Of a DNA stretch of 64,000 nucleotides, positions 17,303 to 27,218 are shown one piece after another; position 1 is the stretch's first letter, and each line of letters starts with the position of its first letter. Location: positions 1-64,000 of the forward strand of contig DATGQD010000058.1 in the NCBI GenBank assembly GCA_035304385.1, given 5' to 3'. Below the pieces are notes generated by a model. The model was not told the DNA's origin. It saw nothing but the letters and a program-made list of their open reading frames with translations, and did no database searches. Origin of the DNA: ZC4RG29 sp035304385 (GTDB lineage: Bacteria; Bacteroidota; Bacteroidia; Cytophagales; Cyclobacteriaceae). The position numbers and the translations under genes were made by a program.

Positions 17303-18717
17303 TTGTCAGTCGTTACAGGAACCCCCTTATCAGCGGTTTCCGCGTGCGTCACCCGTTCGGAATGCGCTTTGAGAATGCTCTTCACTTCGAACATGTTGAT
17401 CACCGGGAAGAATTTGGCGAACAACAGGAAGGCCGTGAAGAAGAATCCGACGGTGAGAATAAATTCACCAACATCGTACAACGTAGGGTGGAACATAGTC
17501 CAGCTCGACGGCAGGTAATCGCGGTGCAGCGAGATCACGATGATCACGAACCGCTCAAACCACATTCCGATGTTCACGATGATGGAAAGGATAAACGTCG
17601 CCGCGATGCTCGTCCGGATCTTCTTAATCCAGAAGAGTTGCGGAGATATTACGTTGCAGGTCATCATTGACCAGTAAGCCCATGCATAAGGCCCCTGGAT
17701 CCGGTTGTAGAAAGCATATCCTTCGTATTCGACACCGGAATACCATGCGATGAACAACTCCGTGATATAGGCGATGCCCACGATCGAACCGGTGATGATA
17801 ATAATGATGTTCATCAGTTCGATGTGCCATATGGTAATGTAGTCTTCAAGCTTAAATACCTTCCGCGTGATCAACAGCAGCGTAAGCACCATGGCGAAGC
17901 CACTGAAGATGGCGCCGGAAACAAAGTACGGCGGAAAGATCGTTGTGTGCCAACCCGGGACCACCGAGGTAGCAAAGTCGAACGATACGATCGTGTGAAC
18001 GGAAAGTACCAGCGGGGTTGAAAGGCCTGCCAGGATGAGCGCGACAGATTCATAGCGCATCCATGTGCGGGCGCCGCCCTCCCATCCAAAACTTAATGCA
18101 TTATAAATCGCAGCGCGTGTGGTGGCACCCTGACGGATAGCGCGGTCGCGTATCGTAGCGAAGTCGGGAATAAGTCCCATGTACCAGAACACCAGCGAAA
18201 CCGTGAAGTAGGTCGAGATCGCAAATACGTCCCACAAGAGTGGTGAGTTGAAGTTCACCCAGAGTGAGCCGAACGCGTTCGGAAGCGGAAGCGCCCAGTA
18301 GAAGCCTAACCAGAGGCGGCCCATGTGAACCAGCGGAAACGACGCGGCACAAATCACCGCGAAGATCGTCATGGCTTCCGCAGCGCGGTTGATCGACATT
18401 CTCCACTTCTGGCGGAACAGCAAAAGGATCGCCGAGATCAGCGTTCCGGCGTGACCGATACCGACCCACCAGACGAAGTTGGTGATATCCCATGCCCAAC
18501 CTACGGTTTTGTTAAGACCCCATAGGCCGATCCCATGCCACAGCAGCATGATCATGCAGTATACGCCGAACGCCAGCAAGGCCAGGGATACTGCCATCGC
18601 CGCATACCACAGCTTAGCGGGCTTGTTCTCCACATGTCTGCTGATATCGTGCGAAACGTCTGCTATGGACTTACCCCCCGTTACCAGCGGATCGCGTACT
18701 GAAGAAGGCTGATGCAT
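17299..18717 (-). CDS. actC: Alternative complex III membrane subunit ActC (NrfD family)
   Basis: A 472-residue NrfD/PsrC-type quinol-interacting membrane subunit with about ten helices. ActC is the quinol-oxidising membrane partner of ActB. Conserved features are seen such as GIGHAGTLISAIL near residue 92 and GHDFA-like substitutions in later helices. It has a long cytoplasmic N-terminus (about 40 residues). It sits between actB and actD, with a 4-base overlap with the latter. Confidence 0.94.
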   Translation of the reverse strand: MHQPSSVRDPLVTGGKSIADVSHDISRHVENKPAKLWYAAMAVSLALLAFGVYCMIMLLWHGIGLWGLNKTVGWAWDITNFVWWVGIGHAGTLISAILLLFRQKWRMSINRAAEAMTIFAVICAASFPLVHMGRLWLGFYWALPLPNAFGSLWVNFNSPLLWDVFAISTYFTVSLVFWYMGLIPDFATIRDRAIRQGATTRAAIYNALSFGWEGGARTWMRYESVALILAGLSTPLVLSVHTIVSFDFATSVVPGWHTTIFPPYFVSGAIFSGFAMVLTLLLITRKVFKLEDYITIWHIELMNIIIIITGSIVGIAYITELFIAWYSGVEYEGYAFYNRIQGPYAWAYWSMMTCNVISPQLFWIKKIRTSIAATFILSIIVNIGMWFERFVIIVISLHRDYLPSSWTMFHPTLYDVGEFILTVGFFFTAFLLFAKFFPVINMFEVKSILKAHSERVTHAETADKGVPVTTDK

Positions 18718-18772
18718 ATCTTGCGCTATTCTTTAATTCTCTTTTTCTGAAATTCCATTCCTACCGCTTACG

Positions 18773-21700
18773 TCAGGCCGGGTTGACGTCTTTGTTCCTG
18801 ATCTTGGTGAGATACCAGATGTTCGGCTTCACACCAATTTCCTCAAGTACGTTATACGCCCGGGGATTGTCAGCGATCTTGTCAACGCGATACGGCCGCT
18901 CGGGATCCGCCGGACGGATCTTCAGCAGCTTCGAAATCTGAGTTTCAGGATTGTTGATATCGCCAAAGACAATTGCTCCCGTCGTGCAGGCCGCCTGGCA
19001 TGCCGTCTTGATCTCACCATCCTCAACCGGTCTTCTCTCTTTCTTTGCGTTGAGTTTACCCAACTGGATGCGCTGCACGCAGAAGGTACACTTCTCCATG
19101 ACACCACGCGACCGAACGGTGACGTCGGGATTCAATACCATCTTACCCAGCATGGTGTTCATGGCAGGGTTGACATCCTCGAACTGACGGTTGTCGTGGT
19201 ATTTGAACCAGTTGAAGCGGCGTACTTTATAAGGACAGTTGTTTGCACAATAGCGGGTACCGATGCAACGGTTGTATGTCATCTGGTTGAGCCCCTCGGT
19301 GCTGTGTGTGGTGGCCGCCACCGGGCAGACAGTCTCGCACGGTGCATTATTGCAATGCTGGCAAAGCATGGGCTGGAATACCACCTCCGGATTCTCAGCA
19401 GCATCCTCAAGTTCCCGCCAGTCGTCCACAGGCGCATCGCTGCTGTAGTAGCGGTCGATACGCAGCCAGTGCATTTCACGGCGGTTGATCACTTCCTCGC
19501 GGCCCACGAGAGACACGTTGTTCTCTACGTTACACGCCACCACGCAAGCGCCACATCCAATACAGGTATTCAGGTCGATGGCCATCGCCCAGTGGTGGTC
19601 GCGGTACTCGTGGCCTTTCCACATGGAAAGCTCACCCGGAGCTACTTTCTTGTCGGCCGACTTCCACGTGGCCACATGAGGCTTGGCCTCGTGCTTTACA
19701 AAATCAGGATCATTTCTAAAGGTCTCCAGCGGATACTCCCGTATCACCGAAGTGCGGGCCATGTAAGTATCGTGTGTCTGCGTTTGTGCGAGCTGGTACC
19801 GTTCATCGGTAAGTTCCAGCTTCACGTTGACCACATTATAATTAAGTGACCCGTTTACCAGGGAAAGCAACGGATAGACGTTGAGACCGCGGCCATCGGC
19901 TACCTTACCTGCTCTGGTCCGACCATAGCCAAGAGGAATACCGATCGTACCGGGAGCCTGGCCGGGCTGTACCAACACCGGCAACTTCAAAGTCTTGCCG
20001 TTGGCGTTGATCGACGCGTATATGGTCTTGCTTTCCGGTGTCTTCAGACCGTTGGAGTCTTTCGGAGATATCGTTACATAGTGATCCCACACCACTTTAG
20101 TGATGGGGTCAGGCAATTCCTGCAACAGCGGGTTGTTCGCTTGCGAGCCGTTTCCGACGGTGCCGTTTTCGTAGATCACGAGCTCCATCGGAGTTTCGGT
20201 ATAGTTTTGACCTATCGCACGCGCGGCGGCCGAAACGTCGCCGGAGAAAGTTACGGAAGAGGCTTCGACAGGCAATTCATAAACGCCGTCGTACAGGCAT
20301 TTATCCCAGAAGTTCTGGAATCCGCCAGCCTGTCCGTTATAGAACCACTCCCGCCAGTTTGCCTTGATGTATTCGAAATAGTTGGGGGCTTCCACGCCCG
20401 CCCACGTGAGGAAACTTTCCTGTGCGGCACGAGAGCGGAAGATCGGCGTGATGGCAGGTTGCCCTACGCTGAAATGGTTTCTCTTCGGCTCTGCGTCGTT
20501 CCACGCCTCGAGGTAGTGGTGATCAGGTGCTTTGTATGTTGCGCCCGTGGCTGTTTCATCCTCTTTGTAGGATGTCGAAACCGACAACGCCACGCCCTTG
20601 AGGCCGGCCTGAAGTTGTTCACCCATCGGGTGATCATACACCGGGTTACAGTTGTAGAAGATCACGCCAGCGATGCGCCCTGAGTGAAGTTCGTCGACGA
20701 ACCTTACCATAGAGACATCGTCGCCCTGACGGTAGTTGACCGGCAGGTGCGGCAGGATGGTTGAGCCATAGCTGCCCAGCATACTGTTGATGCCGTTTAC
20801 TATGATCTGGATAGCCTTATCGTTAGAACCGGCCACGACCAACGCGTTGCCTCGTGCTGCCCAGAGATCATCGGCTGCCTTTTGCAGGTTCGGTACGTCC
20901 ACCCCGCCCTGCAAGGTAGGTTGTCCGGCTTTCGCTGCGATCAGGTTATAGAGCTGAACGGCAACCGCGCCTTCCTGCGAAGGCTTGATCATGGTGCGGT
21001 AATCGGCGTTCGCGCCGGTAAGCGAAAGAATGCTCTCGAATTGATAGTGCCGCGACATGGTCTTCTTGTCCTCCCCTACCGCGCGGGTTTGCGCATATTG
21101 ACGGGAGAACTCAATCGGCGACAGCCAGGTCGACAGGAAGTCGGCAGCGATGCTGACCATCACGTTCGCCTTGCTGAAATCGTACGAAGGAATTATTGCG
21201 GCGCCAATCGATTCTTCGTTGGCTTTAAGCATTCCATAAAAAGAATGCTGATCATAGACAACATGCTGCGTTGTGGGATATGCGGCGCTGAATTGTTCTA
21301 TCACACGCCGTGTGCTCGGACTGAGTACCGAATGGCTTACGATTCGAATTTGTCCTCCCGAAGCGGCAATCTCACGCAGCTTCTCAGTGACCTCGCGGTC
21401 GAGGTCTTCCCACGTGATACGCGCGTTTGCTTTTTTGGGTCCCCTCAGCCGTGCGTTGTCATACAACGACAGCACGGAAGCCTCCACCTGGGCGCTGGTT
21501 CCGCCACCCGTAACGCCGGAAAGCGCATTGCCCTCGATTTTTATCGGTCGGCCTTCACGGGTTTTCACGACGACGCTGCAATAATCGCCGCCGTTGATAT
21601 ACGTGGATGCGTAATAGTTAGCAATCCCGGGATCGACATCCTCGGGTTTTATAGCGTAGGGAATCGCATGCCGGACTGGTGCTTCACACGCGGCGAGCGC

Positions 21701-21865
21701 AGCAGCGCTCAGACCGAAGCCCATCATCCGGAGAAAATCCCGCCTGGAATGGCCCGGATCCTCCTCCGGCGCGGGCGCGAATTCGTTCTGCGCATGCTTC
21801 ACGAAGGACGCATCGTTCCGCAGTTGTTCAAGACCCTTCCAGTAAACCTTTTTTGTCTCTTTCAT
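18773..21865 (-). CDS. actB: Alternative complex III iron-sulfur subunit ActB
   Basis: A 1030-residue fusion of a molybdopterin-oxidoreductase-like domain (without evident Mo-cofactor motifs) and a four-cluster ferredoxin domain. Cys groups for the clusters are seen: CIGCGACVVAC, CQHCNNAPCETVC, CIGTRYCANNC and CTFC with CQAAC. The N-terminus has a twin-arginine signal RRDFL at 41-45 and a following lipobox with Cys at 60, so the protein appears to be exported folded and lipidated. This agrees with the placement of ActB outside the membrane in the known complex. Confidence 0.95.
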   Translation of the reverse strand: MKETKKVYWKGLEQLRNDASFVKHAQNEFAPAPEEDPGHSRRDFLRMMGFGLSAAALAACEAPVRHAIPYAIKPEDVDPGIANYYASTYINGGDYCSVVVKTREGRPIKIEGNALSGVTGGGTSAQVEASVLSLYDNARLRGPKKANARITWEDLDREVTEKLREIAASGGQIRIVSHSVLSPSTRRVIEQFSAAYPTTQHVVYDQHSFYGMLKANEESIGAAIIPSYDFSKANVMVSIAADFLSTWLSPIEFSRQYAQTRAVGEDKKTMSRHYQFESILSLTGANADYRTMIKPSQEGAVAVQLYNLIAAKAGQPTLQGGVDVPNLQKAADDLWAARGNALVVAGSNDKAIQIIVNGINSMLGSYGSTILPHLPVNYRQGDDVSMVRFVDELHSGRIAGVIFYNCNPVYDHPMGEQLQAGLKGVALSVSTSYKEDETATGATYKAPDHHYLEAWNDAEPKRNHFSVGQPAITPIFRSRAAQESFLTWAGVEAPNYFEYIKANWREWFYNGQAGGFQNFWDKCLYDGVYELPVEASSVTFSGDVSAAARAIGQNYTETPMELVIYENGTVGNGSQANNPLLQELPDPITKVVWDHYVTISPKDSNGLKTPESKTIYASINANGKTLKLPVLVQPGQAPGTIGIPLGYGRTRAGKVADGRGLNVYPLLSLVNGSLNYNVVNVKLELTDERYQLAQTQTHDTYMARTSVIREYPLETFRNDPDFVKHEAKPHVATWKSADKKVAPGELSMWKGHEYRDHHWAMAIDLNTCIGCGACVVACNVENNVSLVGREEVINRREMHWLRIDRYYSSDAPVDDWRELEDAAENPEVVFQPMLCQHCNNAPCETVCPVAATTHSTEGLNQMTYNRCIGTRYCANNCPYKVRRFNWFKYHDNRQFEDVNPAMNTMLGKMVLNPDVTVRSRGVMEKCTFCVQRIQLGKLNAKKERRPVEDGEIKTACQAACTTGAIVFGDINNPETQISKLLKIRPADPERPYRVDKIADNPRAYNVLEEIGVKPNIWYLTKIRNKDVNPA

Positions 21866-21907
21866 ATGATGACTAAATATCCGCCCCGTGCCAGGCGATC
21901 AAACTCA

Positions 21908-23149
21908 TTAATAATGGCATTTGCTGCAGTCCAACCCACCATTGTCCATCACTTTCATGGCGCCCTCCGACGCCTGACCATGCAGTTCTACCAAGCGGTC
22001 GTAGTAGGCATTACCCCGGGTGTTGAGTTCAGTGGTGCGATGGCAGTCAATACACCAGCCCATAGTGAGGAGGGAGTGCTGGCGGACGACATCCATGGTT
22101 TCGATCGGACCGTGACAAGTCTGACACTCCACGCCACCAACATTCACGTGTTGGGCATGGTTAAAGTACGCCAGATCAGGAAGGTTGTGAACCCGCACCC
22201 ACTCTATCGGGGTGTTGGTTTCGTAAGCCTGAATAATCTTGGCGATTTCCGCTTCGCCGGTAAGCGTGCCCTGCTTGATCTGGTTGTGGCAGTTCATGCA
22301 GATATTGGCAGAGGGGATATTGGCGTTCTTGCTCGTCATCACGCCCGTATGGCAGTAGTTACAATCGATCTGAAACTGCCCTGCGTGTATCTTGTGTGAG
22401 AAAGCAATTGGCTGTGCCGGCGCGTATCCTTGCTGAATGCCTATGGAATACAAGCCGTTGATCACTGCTTTAAAGCCCAGAGCCGCCACGACGAAGACCA
22501 CGATAAAGATAAAGCCGCGGCTTCTCATTATTGAACCCATCGTGAAGGGTGCACGCACCACTTCACGCTGTTCCGGCGTAAGATCCTTCTGATCCAGGAA
22601 GCGCTTTACAGCGGATACCAGGAAAATCAATATAATAAGGAGTAGCACCAGGATGACGACCATCCCCAGGAGAATGAGGTTGAGGTAAGTGGCAGGAACG
22701 CCGCCCTCACCTCCGCCAGTCGGCCCGCCGTCTGCAGGAGCTGCGGCTACTTCCGGTTCCTTTGCTGCCTCTGCTTCGACATAAGCCAGTATGTTGAGAA
22801 CATCCTCGTCTGAGAAAGTCGAGAATGCCGTCATCTGAGTTTTGTTGTATTCGTTGAATAACGCAACGGCGTATTCATCGCCGCTTGCAATCAGTGCAGC
22901 CGAATTCTTTACAAATGAAATGATCCAATCAATCGAAGGCGCTCGCTCAGTAACACCGGCAAGCGGGGGACCGATTAGTTTTTCTTGTACACGGTGACAG
23001 GCCCGGCAGTTGTTGTTGAACAACGCTTCACCCGCACTGATGGCGGCGGGCTCACTGGGTATTTCCTGACCATTTGATACGAAAGATGCTACTAAAAAAA
23101 ATATAAGGAGGGGAAGGGTTCTGGCCGGGAGCGAAAGCAGGTCTGTCAT
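21908..23149 (-). CDS. actA: Alternative complex III multiheme cytochrome ActA
   Basis: A 413-residue c-type cytochrome with six CxxCH motifs. One (CRACH, 48-52) belongs to an N-terminal class I monoheme domain with a downstream Met, followed by a Pro/Gly-rich linker and two transmembrane segments (about 150-185 and 215-235). The other five (CNYCH, CMNCH, CQTCH, CIDCH, CSKCH) are in the C-terminal part, the last one at the very end. ActA in the classical complex is pentaheme; the extra domain may be the electron exit to the oxidase. It is the first gene of the cluster. Confidence 0.93.
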   Translation of the reverse strand: MTDLLSLPARTLPLLIFFLVASFVSNGQEIPSEPAAISAGEALFNNNCRACHRVQEKLIGPPLAGVTERAPSIDWIISFVKNSAALIASGDEYAVALFNEYNKTQMTAFSTFSDEDVLNILAYVEAEAAKEPEVAAAPADGGPTGGGEGGVPATYLNLILLGMVVILVLLLIILIFLVSAVKRFLDQKDLTPEQREVVRAPFTMGSIMRSRGFIFIVVFVVAALGFKAVINGLYSIGIQQGYAPAQPIAFSHKIHAGQFQIDCNYCHTGVMTSKNANIPSANICMNCHNQIKQGTLTGEAEIAKIIQAYETNTPIEWVRVHNLPDLAYFNHAQHVNVGGVECQTCHGPIETMDVVRQHSLLTMGWCIDCHRTTELNTRGNAYYDRLVELHGQASEGAMKVMDNGGLDCSKCHY

Positions 23150-23186
23150 GTGTGGCTGAGTGTCCGTTTTTGCGACATAGTGGCCA

Positions 23187-23217
23187 CAAATCTACTATCG
23201 GAAGTCATTTTTTCAAA
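23187..23217 (-). promoter_or_regulatory. Promoter of the act-cox operon
   Basis: The minus strand has TTTG at 23217-23214, a 19-base spacer and TAGATTTG at 23194-23187. This is a full match to the Bacteroidetes primary promoter TTTG-N19..21-TAnnTTTG. Transcription should start near 23180, about 30 bases before actA. Confidence 0.65.
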
Positions 23218-23343
23218 TTTATTTGCCTGTAGGTGAAACATTTTTATCAGGCTATTTGCGCTTATTTCTTACGTCACCTTCGAGGCCGATTGTACCCACC
23301 ATCAACCGCACACAAATTCATCACGTAGTAATTTAGAAAGAGT

Positions 23344-24135
23344 TTAAATTGTTGGACGTTTTCTTTCAACAACGCCGAGACCGAACAACGCAAAGTCGTA
23401 TCGAACCGGGTCTTTTGAGTCGAATTGTTTCAAACGGTCTGTAAGTTCGAGTGCAGTCTGCCAATCCGTCTGCTTTCTTGTGATCAACCCGAGCTTTCGC
23501 GCCACCCGATCGACATGCACATCGCACGGACAGATCAGGTTTGCTGGCGAGATGTTATTCCACAACCCGAAGTCGACGCCGCGGTCGTCACGGCGCACCA
23601 TCCACCGCAAATACATATTGAGCCGTTTGCAGGTCGACTTTTTCGCCGGTGTCGATATGTGCTTACGCGTTCGGGGCGGATATCCCTCCAGGGAAAAGAA
23701 CATTTCCTGAAATTGCACAAGTCCGGCTTCTATCGATTCTCCGGCGAAGGCGGTTTCCAGCGTATCATGGCGATTGTAATACCAGCGCAGGAACGCAACG
23801 AAGTATAAAAGATCAGTGTCGTTGAACGTGCGGTGGCGGAAACCGACAAGCCGACGCAAATCGGAATCACTGTGATTCCTGATAAACGCATAGGGTGTGC
23901 GGTCCATACGGTCCATCAACTCCCGGCATTTTTTTATGATCGTTCCACGCTGCCCCCATGCCAGAACGGCGGCAAACAATCCGGCTATTTCTATATCCTG
24001 CCTTTGTGAGAACTCGTGCGGTATAGACACCGGATCGTCATCAATGAACCCGGGCACATTGAACCGGTCGGCCAATTCATCAAGATACGCCTTCAACGCC
24101 TTCACATTCCTCCTTTTTGTATTTTGCCGGGCCAT
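23344..24135 (-). CDS. TIGR02757 (DUF2400) family protein
   Basis: A 263-residue protein of the TIGR02757 family, widespread in Bacteroidetes and related to helix-hairpin-helix DNA glycosylase folds; its role is not established. I see the conserved stretch AAVLAWGQRGTIIKKC near residue 60 and a Cys pair in NLICPCDVHVDRVARKLGL, which resembles an HhH-type end. The ATG at 24135 was chosen because the family starts shortly before its first helix; the frame continues 20 codons upstream. It is 194 bases from actA and probably a separate unit. Confidence 0.8.
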   Translation of the reverse strand: MARQNTKRRNVKALKAYLDELADRFNVPGFIDDDPVSIPHEFSQRQDIEIAGLFAAVLAWGQRGTIIKKCRELMDRMDRTPYAFIRNHSDSDLRRLVGFRHRTFNDTDLLYFVAFLRWYYNRHDTLETAFAGESIEAGLVQFQEMFFSLEGYPPRTRKHISTPAKKSTCKRLNMYLRWMVRRDDRGVDFGLWNNISPANLICPCDVHVDRVARKLGLITRKQTDWQTALELTDRLKQFDSKDPVRYDFALFGLGVVERKRPTI

Positions 24136-24223
24136 GCGACAAAGTATTCGCCATTTCCTGAGTTTAACAATTTTTTCCGTTCTTCCCATAACCACTTCCT
24201 AACCCCCTGTAAAAAGTAGTCTC

Positions 24224-25594
24224 ATGAAGATCGTTCGCAGAATCCTCGTGCTTGCCTTGTGCGCTATCATCTTGTACGCCGTTACTTACGCGTGGCGCGC
24301 CGCACCCATTCTCACCGCTTACGGCGCAAAGATCATGTGTTCATGTGTATTTCTTGGAGACCGCGATGCGCAGAGTGTGCGCGACTACGAGCTGAAACGC
24401 TTTTTGATATCACTAGGAAACTATGAACTTAACGCCGACGACTCATCGGCAACAGGAAGTATCCTGGGCCTGGCCCGCAAGAAAGCAATCTATCGCAAAG
24501 GGCTGGGCTGTACAATCGTGAACGGCATCGCCGAATCGGAATTGAGAAGTCAGAAGCTACGCGTCGTTGCACGTGGTGTACCTTCAGACAGTGTGCCGTG
24601 GCCATTGGGCGACAAGCAGCCTGCGACACTACCCGAAGGTGTGGACATGAAACGCCTGGAGGCGGCTGTCAACGACGCCTTCACGTTCACCGGCGCTGAG
24701 AACCTGCGCAATACGCGCGCGATCCTCGTCGTGTATCGCGGCGCAATCATCGCCGAACGCTACGCCGACGGTTTTGACCGCCACTCCAGACATTTGGGTT
24801 GGTCGATGACCAAGAGCGTAATGAACGCGCTCGTGGGTATCCTGGTCCGGCAGGGAAAGCTAAACGTTGAAGCGCCCGCGCCCGTGCCATTCTGGCAGGA
24901 GGACGATCGAAGCGTGATCACGCTCAACCATCTTATGCAGGCGTCAAGCGGTCTCGATTGGGTAGAAGACTATGGCGGACCCAGCGATGCCACTTCCATG
25001 CTGTTCAAAAAGAAAGACGCCGGGCTTTTCGCTGCACATCATCCCCTTCGGCATCCACCCGGAACTGTATTCCAATACTCGAGTGGGACTACCAATATTA
25101 TCGCCTGGATCATACGACAGACGGTTGGCGACGACGACTACTACCAATTCCCCGTAAGGGAGTTGTTCAGCCCGACTGGAATGCACAGCATGGTCCAGGA
25201 AGTCGATGCCGGCGGAACGTTTGTGGGTTCTTCGTTTTCCTACGCGACAGCGCGCGACTGGGCGCGATTCGGTTTGCTGTACCTGAACGATGGGGTCGTC
25301 GACGGCCAACGCATCTTGCCTGAGGGATGGGTCCGCTATTCAACCACGCCGGCCCCGGCATCCAACGGAGTGTATGGTGCACAATTCTGGCTTAACGCGG
25401 GTCCCGCAGACAATCCCGATGCGCGCCCGATGCCGGACGTTCCTACCGATACATACTCCGCCGATGGCTTCGCGGGACAAAACGTGTTTATCATCCCCTC
25501 AAAAGAACTTGTTGTCGTCAAGCTCAGTGAATCCCGCGGCGACTACCTGGATGATAACCGTTTCCTGGCAGAGATCATTGCCGCGCTGCCATAG
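24224..25594 (+). CDS. Membrane-anchored serine hydrolase, class C beta-lactamase family
   Basis: A 456-residue protein with an N-terminal anchor (about 5-24) and a beta-lactamase/penicillin-binding fold. The nucleophile motif is SMTK at 194-197, with a Tyr-Ser-Ser (in QYSSGTTN) in place of YxN, and a late GFAGQ instead of KTG. This pattern fits the esterase or peptidase type, not a resistance enzyme. Substrate is unknown. It is single-gene, divergent from the TIGR02757 gene and convergent with the sialidase-like gene. Confidence 0.82.
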   Translation: MKIVRRILVLALCAIILYAVTYAWRAAPILTAYGAKIMCSCVFLGDRDAQSVRDYELKRFLISLGNYELNADDSSATGSILGLARKKAIYRKGLGCTIVNGIAESELRSQKLRVVARGVPSDSVPWPLGDKQPATLPEGVDMKRLEAAVNDAFTFTGAENLRNTRAILVVYRGAIIAERYADGFDRHSRHLGWSMTKSVMNALVGILVRQGKLNVEAPAPVPFWQEDDRSVITLNHLMQASSGLDWVEDYGGPSDATSMLFKKKDAGLFAAHHPLRHPPGTVFQYSSGTTNIIAWIIRQTVGDDDYYQFPVRELFSPTGMHSMVQEVDAGGTFVGSSFSYATARDWARFGLLYLNDGVVDGQRILPEGWVRYSTTPAPASNGVYGAQFWLNAGPADNPDARPMPDVPTDTYSADGFAGQNVFIIPSKELVVVKLSESRGDYLDDNRFLAEIIAALP

Positions 25595-25633
25595 ACGAAA
25601 ATCGGCAGAGACGCAGCATGCGGCGCTCCTTTT

Positions 25634-26950
25634 TCATTCCGGGGAAGCAGAGACATTTTTCGGTTCAGACAATTCGCTATCGCGTGTGGCAGCGAAGACG
25701 ATGCGCGCGGCGCCGTCGTCATAGCGTGTCCATGCGGAAACGATGAGGCCGTTGTGCGCATCAACACCGATCTGATGGCCTGACGGCAGCGGGGAAGCCG
25801 GCTGAAAAGGTCGATCTGATATTCTGACGTTGGTGAATTTGGCGCCCTGATCGCGCGAGACGGCCAGGAACACTTCAGTCTGATTGTCGTCGAAGTTGCG
25901 TCGGTCGTAGTATAAGACGTACATGTTGCCGTTCGACTGATCGATGGCGGCGGCGGGGGTATGCTGGTGTTTACCTTTTGCATCGTCGTTGACCCGCGTA
26001 GCGGGCGTCCAGTTGTCGCCATAATTCACGGACCGGGCGTACCAAATATCCGTATCGTTAGTCCCGTTGCGCTGGTCGGCCCAAAAAAGGTTTAGCGTAC
26101 CTGCATAACGGCTAGAAGTTTGGTTCATCAACAGTATGGGAAGACCGCCGCCGTGGGAAAGGCCCGGAACGACGGGGTGTGTTCCTCCCGGGTGCTTTTC
26201 GACTTCGATATCGTTTGACAACCAGGTGCGCCCTTTGTCGAATGAACGGTCGGCATAAATTCTTTCCTGGTGCGACCAGGTGCTTATTCTGTAGCCATCG
26301 CGAGAGATTACCGCCGAGCCGCCCCTGGGGGTTCCATGGCCATCGCGACAATCACCCGGCGGGCTTAACGCCAATGGCGTCGACCATTTCTTGCCGTCTT
26401 TGGATTCCGCGCTCATGATCGCGCTGCGTTTGGTGGCGTCGTCGCTGCCGAAAGCATCATACTGCGTCCACAGCAGGAGGAATTCTCCGGACCGGGGTTC
26501 CATAGCCACGGAAGGGTAACGCACGTCGCCATCGACTTTCATGACGCCGGCGAGGTTCCAGGTGACACCGTAGTCTTTTGACACCTGGCACGCTATGCGG
26601 TCGCTGCGCGTGTCCGACTCGCCTGACAAATGGAAAAGGTATAGGTCGCCTTTCCTGTCTGACACCACCACGTTGTCGCCGTGGTTTGAAACGTCCGGAC
26701 TCAACGTGCAGGTTTCCCAGGTAGCCCCGCCGTCTGACGAGCGGTATACATGCCGGGAAGCGGCGACAATTATGTTTTGCGGATTCTTCCGGTTGATAAC
26801 GATGCTGGGGTCGTACTCGGATTCGCCTTCAGGTGTGAGCACGACGTTGGCAGGTTGCGCTGCTGCCGTGCCCGCTACCATCACGGCGGCGGCCAGGAAG
26901 GACACCAGCCGACCTTTCGACACAAAACGCAAAAACAATGTTATATCCAT
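25634..26950 (-). CDS. Secreted sialidase-family (BNR repeat) protein
   Basis: A 438-residue exported protein with a signal peptide (cleavage near AAAQP, residue 32) and several Asp-box repeats, for example SSDGGATW near 70-77 and SFDKGRTW near 241, marking a six-bladed beta-propeller. Exo-alpha-sialidases and other glycan-binding propellers share this pattern. I cannot identify the catalytic Arg triad with confidence, so it may be a non-catalytic propeller. No T9SS C-terminal domain is present. It has a 630-base upstream gap. Confidence 0.72.
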   Translation of the reverse strand: MDITLFLRFVSKGRLVSFLAAAVMVAGTAAAQPANVVLTPEGESEYDPSIVINRKNPQNIIVAASRHVYRSSDGGATWETCTLSPDVSNHGDNVVVSDRKGDLYLFHLSGESDTRSDRIACQVSKDYGVTWNLAGVMKVDGDVRYPSVAMEPRSGEFLLLWTQYDAFGSDDATKRSAIMSAESKDGKKWSTPLALSPPGDCRDGHGTPRGGSAVISRDGYRISTWSHQERIYADRSFDKGRTWLSNDIEVEKHPGGTHPVVPGLSHGGGLPILLMNQTSSRYAGTLNLFWADQRNGTNDTDIWYARSVNYGDNWTPATRVNDDAKGKHQHTPAAAIDQSNGNMYVLYYDRRNFDDNQTEVFLAVSRDQGAKFTNVRISDRPFQPASPLPSGHQIGVDAHNGLIVSAWTRYDDGAARIVFAATRDSELSEPKNVSASPE

Positions 26951-27218
26951 GTGGCTACTTGCTGCTGTGACTGCGCCCCCTTAGACTCCTTATATATATA
27001 TAGGTATATATAGTAATAGTGTCCCATAGGTTTCGCCGAGGGGGCCAATAACCTAAAATAAGAACAAAATAACCAGAAAATAGGGGAACTCGTCCCGATA
27101 CGGGGTTTGCCATCTTCCGGGAGAAAGAAAAATTACTACATTTAGCCATTGAACCTGCCTACCTGTAGAACGCCCCATCTTGGGGCACCCGATTCGTTAG
27201 GTCATAATGTTTTGCGCA
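26951..27218. other. Intergenic stretch with AT microsatellite and hairpins
   Basis: This is the first half of a 631-base gap. It contains a run of alternating T and A at about 26989-27010. A small inverted repeat, CCCG-ATA-CGGG, lies near 27094-27104. A 6-base stem GCCCCA/TGGGGC with a 3-base loop lies at 27172-27186. No RNA gene is recognised. Confidence 0.4.

Noticed and set aside
20882..22399. 505-codon open frame on plus opposite actB and actA
   Set aside because: It runs antisense to two clearly real cytochrome/iron-sulfur genes; the translation has no recognisable domain and is a shadow of codon bias.
24224..25594. Antibiotic-resistance beta-lactamase
   Set aside because: SMTK is present but the YxN and KTG motifs are changed and the protein has a membrane anchor, which fits an esterase-like family member better.
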